Shown: one piece after another, positions 62,978 through 64,000 of the stretch
Layout of the letters: the number at the start of each line of letters is the position of its first letter
How positions within the stretch are numbered: the first letter of the stretch is position 1
DNA from: Sphingopyxis sp. H115
GTDB taxonomy: Bacteria; Pseudomonadota; Alphaproteobacteria; Sphingomonadales; Sphingomonadaceae
Reading direction: 5' to 3'
Assembly (NCBI RefSeq): GCF_001468465.1
Contig: NZ_LNSA01000001.1
Coordinates: 1-64,000, forward strand
DNA: 64,000 nt
The notes under the pieces: model-generated
Database searches by the model: none
Seen by the model: only the letters and a program-made list of their open reading frames with translations
What the model was told of the DNA's origin: nothing
Program-made: the position numbers and the translations under genes

Positions 62978-63589
62978 ATGATTCAGCTCTTCGCCTTTTA
63001 CCTCTTCGCGACCGTCGTCATCGCCTCCGCGGCGATGGTGATTTTCGCGCGCAACCCGGTCCACAGCGTCATGTGGCTGATCCTCGCCTTCTTCAACGCG
63101 GCGGGGCTGATGCTGCTCGCGGGGGCGGAGTTTATCGCGATGCTGCTCGTCATCGTCTATGTCGGCGCGGTCGCGGTGCTGTTCCTGTTCGTCGTGATGA
63201 TGCTCGACATCGATTTCGCGGAATTGCGTGCGGGTTTCGTGCGTTACCTGCCGCTCGGCGCGCTGGTCGCAATCATCCTTGCCGCTGAACTGGTGTTCGC
63301 GGTCGGTGCATGGAGCGCCGGCGGCGTCGATCTGGCCGCGCGCGCCGCACCGGCGGTGACCGACAAGAGCAATATCCAGCAGATCGGCGAGCTTCTCTAT
63401 ACGCGCTACATCTTCCTGTTCGAGGCGGCGGGTATCGTCCTGCTGGTCGCGATGATCGGCGCGATCGTGCTGACGCATCGCCAGCGCGGCGGCGTGCGCA
63501 CGCAGAATATCTCAAAGCAGAATCAACGCCGTCCGCAGGACGCGACGCGCCTCGTCGATCCGGGCGTCGGGCAGGGGATGGAATTGTGA
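62978..63589 (+). CDS. nuoJ: NADH-quinone oxidoreductase subunit J
   Basis: The 203-residue membrane subunit has five helices, with [20 protein letters not shown] (residues 25-44), the conserved [20 protein letters not shown] and [21 protein letters not shown]. Its stop overlaps nuoK (GTGA). Canonical. Confidence 0.95.
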   Translation: MIQLFAFYLFATVVIASAAMVIFARNPVHSVMWLILAFFNAAGLMLLAGAEFIAMLLVIVYVGAVAVLFLFVVMMLDIDFAELRAGFVRYLPLGALVAIILAAELVFAVGAWSAGGVDLAARAAPAVTDKSNIQQIGELLYTRYIFLFEAAGIVLLVAMIGAIVLTHRQRGGVRTQNISKQNQRRPQDATRLVDPGVGQGMEL

Positions 63590-63891
63590 TTTCGGTCGGC
63601 CACTATCTCGCCGTTTCGGCGGTGCTGTTCACGCTCGGCGTGCTTGGCATCTTCATCAACCGCAAGAATATTATCGTCATCCTGATGGCGATCGAGCTGA
63701 TCCTGCTGGCAGTAAACATCAACCTCGTCGCGTTCAGCGCGGCGCTGAACGATCTCGTCGGACAGGTCTTCTCGATGTTCGTGCTGACCGTCGCCGCGGG
63801 TGAAGCTGCGATCGGTCTGGCCATTCTCGTTATCTATTTCCGCGGCCGCGGCACCATTGCCGTCGACGATGCCAACCGGATGAAGGGGTAA
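63586..63891 (+). CDS. nuoK: NADH-quinone oxidoreductase subunit K
   Basis: The 101-residue subunit starts at GTG 63586. It has three helices with [38 protein letters not shown] (conserved Glu) and [20 protein letters not shown] (conserved Glu). The overlap with nuoJ fixes the start. Canonical. Confidence 0.96.
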   Translation: MISVGHYLAVSAVLFTLGVLGIFINRKNIIVILMAIELILLAVNINLVAFSAALNDLVGQVFSMFVLTVAAGEAAIGLAILVIYFRGRGTIAVDDANRMKG

Positions 63892-63895
63892 GCCG

Positions 63896-64000
63896 GTGAT
63901 TCAGGCGATCGTTTTCCTGCCGCTGCTGGCGGCGCTTGTTGCAGGGCTTGGCCAGCGCGCCATCGGTCCCTTCGCATCGAAGCTGGTCACCACGGGCGCG
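63896..64000 (+). CDS. nuoL: NADH-quinone oxidoreductase subunit L, 5' end (partial)
   Basis: A GTG at 63896, four bases after the nuoK stop, opens IQAIVFLPLLAALVAGLGQR and continues to the window edge. The position after nuoK and the hydrophobic N-terminus fit NuoL. The gene is cut by the window. Confidence 0.85.
   Translation, partial: MIQAIVFLPLLAALVAGLGQRAIGPFASKLVTTGA

Noticed and set aside
1-64000. CRISPR array, rRNA operon, intact prophage or intact insertion sequence
   Set aside because: No regularly spaced direct repeats, no rRNA sequences, no run of phage structural genes and no complete transposase were seen.

Overview
The window looks like chromosomal DNA of a GC-rich alphaproteobacterium of the order Sphingomonadales (Sphingopyxis/Sphingomonas type). 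The evidence is a FixL/FixJ pair, CtrA-pathway proteins (CpdR and a SciP-type DUF1153 protein), a bacterial alternative oxidase as known from Novosphingobium, sphingomonad-type TonB receptors with TonB, and the alphaproteobacterial complex I gene order. The genus is inferred from protein style and was not checked by database search.

Layout. 1-8.6 kb is accessory DNA: a HelD-like UvrD helicase with an inserted nuclease-like domain, small exported proteins, and a run of small unknown genes that includes a MobA/MobL-like protein and an Xre/MbcA/ParS-type antitoxin with no visible toxin. 8.6-13.1 kb is an oxygen/NO-response module: fixJ and fixL (minus) diverge from an alternative oxidase, a lone receiver domain, a single-domain globin, a group III truncated globin and a DUF1971 cupin. 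13.4-15.1 kb is a scar region with an integrase relic, a SciP paralogue and a tRNA-Ser-like 3' end. 15.2-22.2 kb is an iron locus: PepSY protein, DUF2271, DUF4198 and ApbE flavin transferase on the plus strand, then PiuC, a siderophore receptor and TonB on the minus strand, with Fur-like boxes before both outward units. 22.3-27.5 kb is housekeeping: a hydrolase, a DECR-like reductase, tRNA-Val, CpdR, an N-formylglutamate amidohydrolase-like enzyme, a candidate sRNA, tRNA-Pro, a RadC-like JAB protein and thymidylate synthase. 27.6-31.2 kb encodes the branched-chain 2-oxoacid dehydrogenase E1alpha, E1beta and E2.

31.4-39.2 kb (minus) is a four-gene operon of exported DUF11-type proteins ending in a 1696-residue putative outer-membrane protein; three of its proteins share an N-terminal module. 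39.3-42.4 kb holds an AI-2E family transporter, tRNA-Asp, DUF2842, fthC, a probable 6S RNA and zapA. 42.6-47.8 kb is a central-carbon operon: tkt, gap, pgk and class I aldolase. 47.8-52.2 kb holds an O-methyltransferase, thiE, efp, an inositol monophosphatase and three small exported or unknown genes. 52.4-64.0 kb is the nuo operon from nuoA to the first codons of nuoL, with six unrelated small genes inserted at subunit junctions.

The most interesting systems are the FixLJ-alternative oxidase-globin module, the iron-regulated ApbE/DUF2271 flavinylation cassette with a visible flavin-attachment motif, the DUF11 surface-protein operon, and the peppered nuo operon. There is no CRISPR array, intact prophage, rRNA operon or intact insertion sequence.
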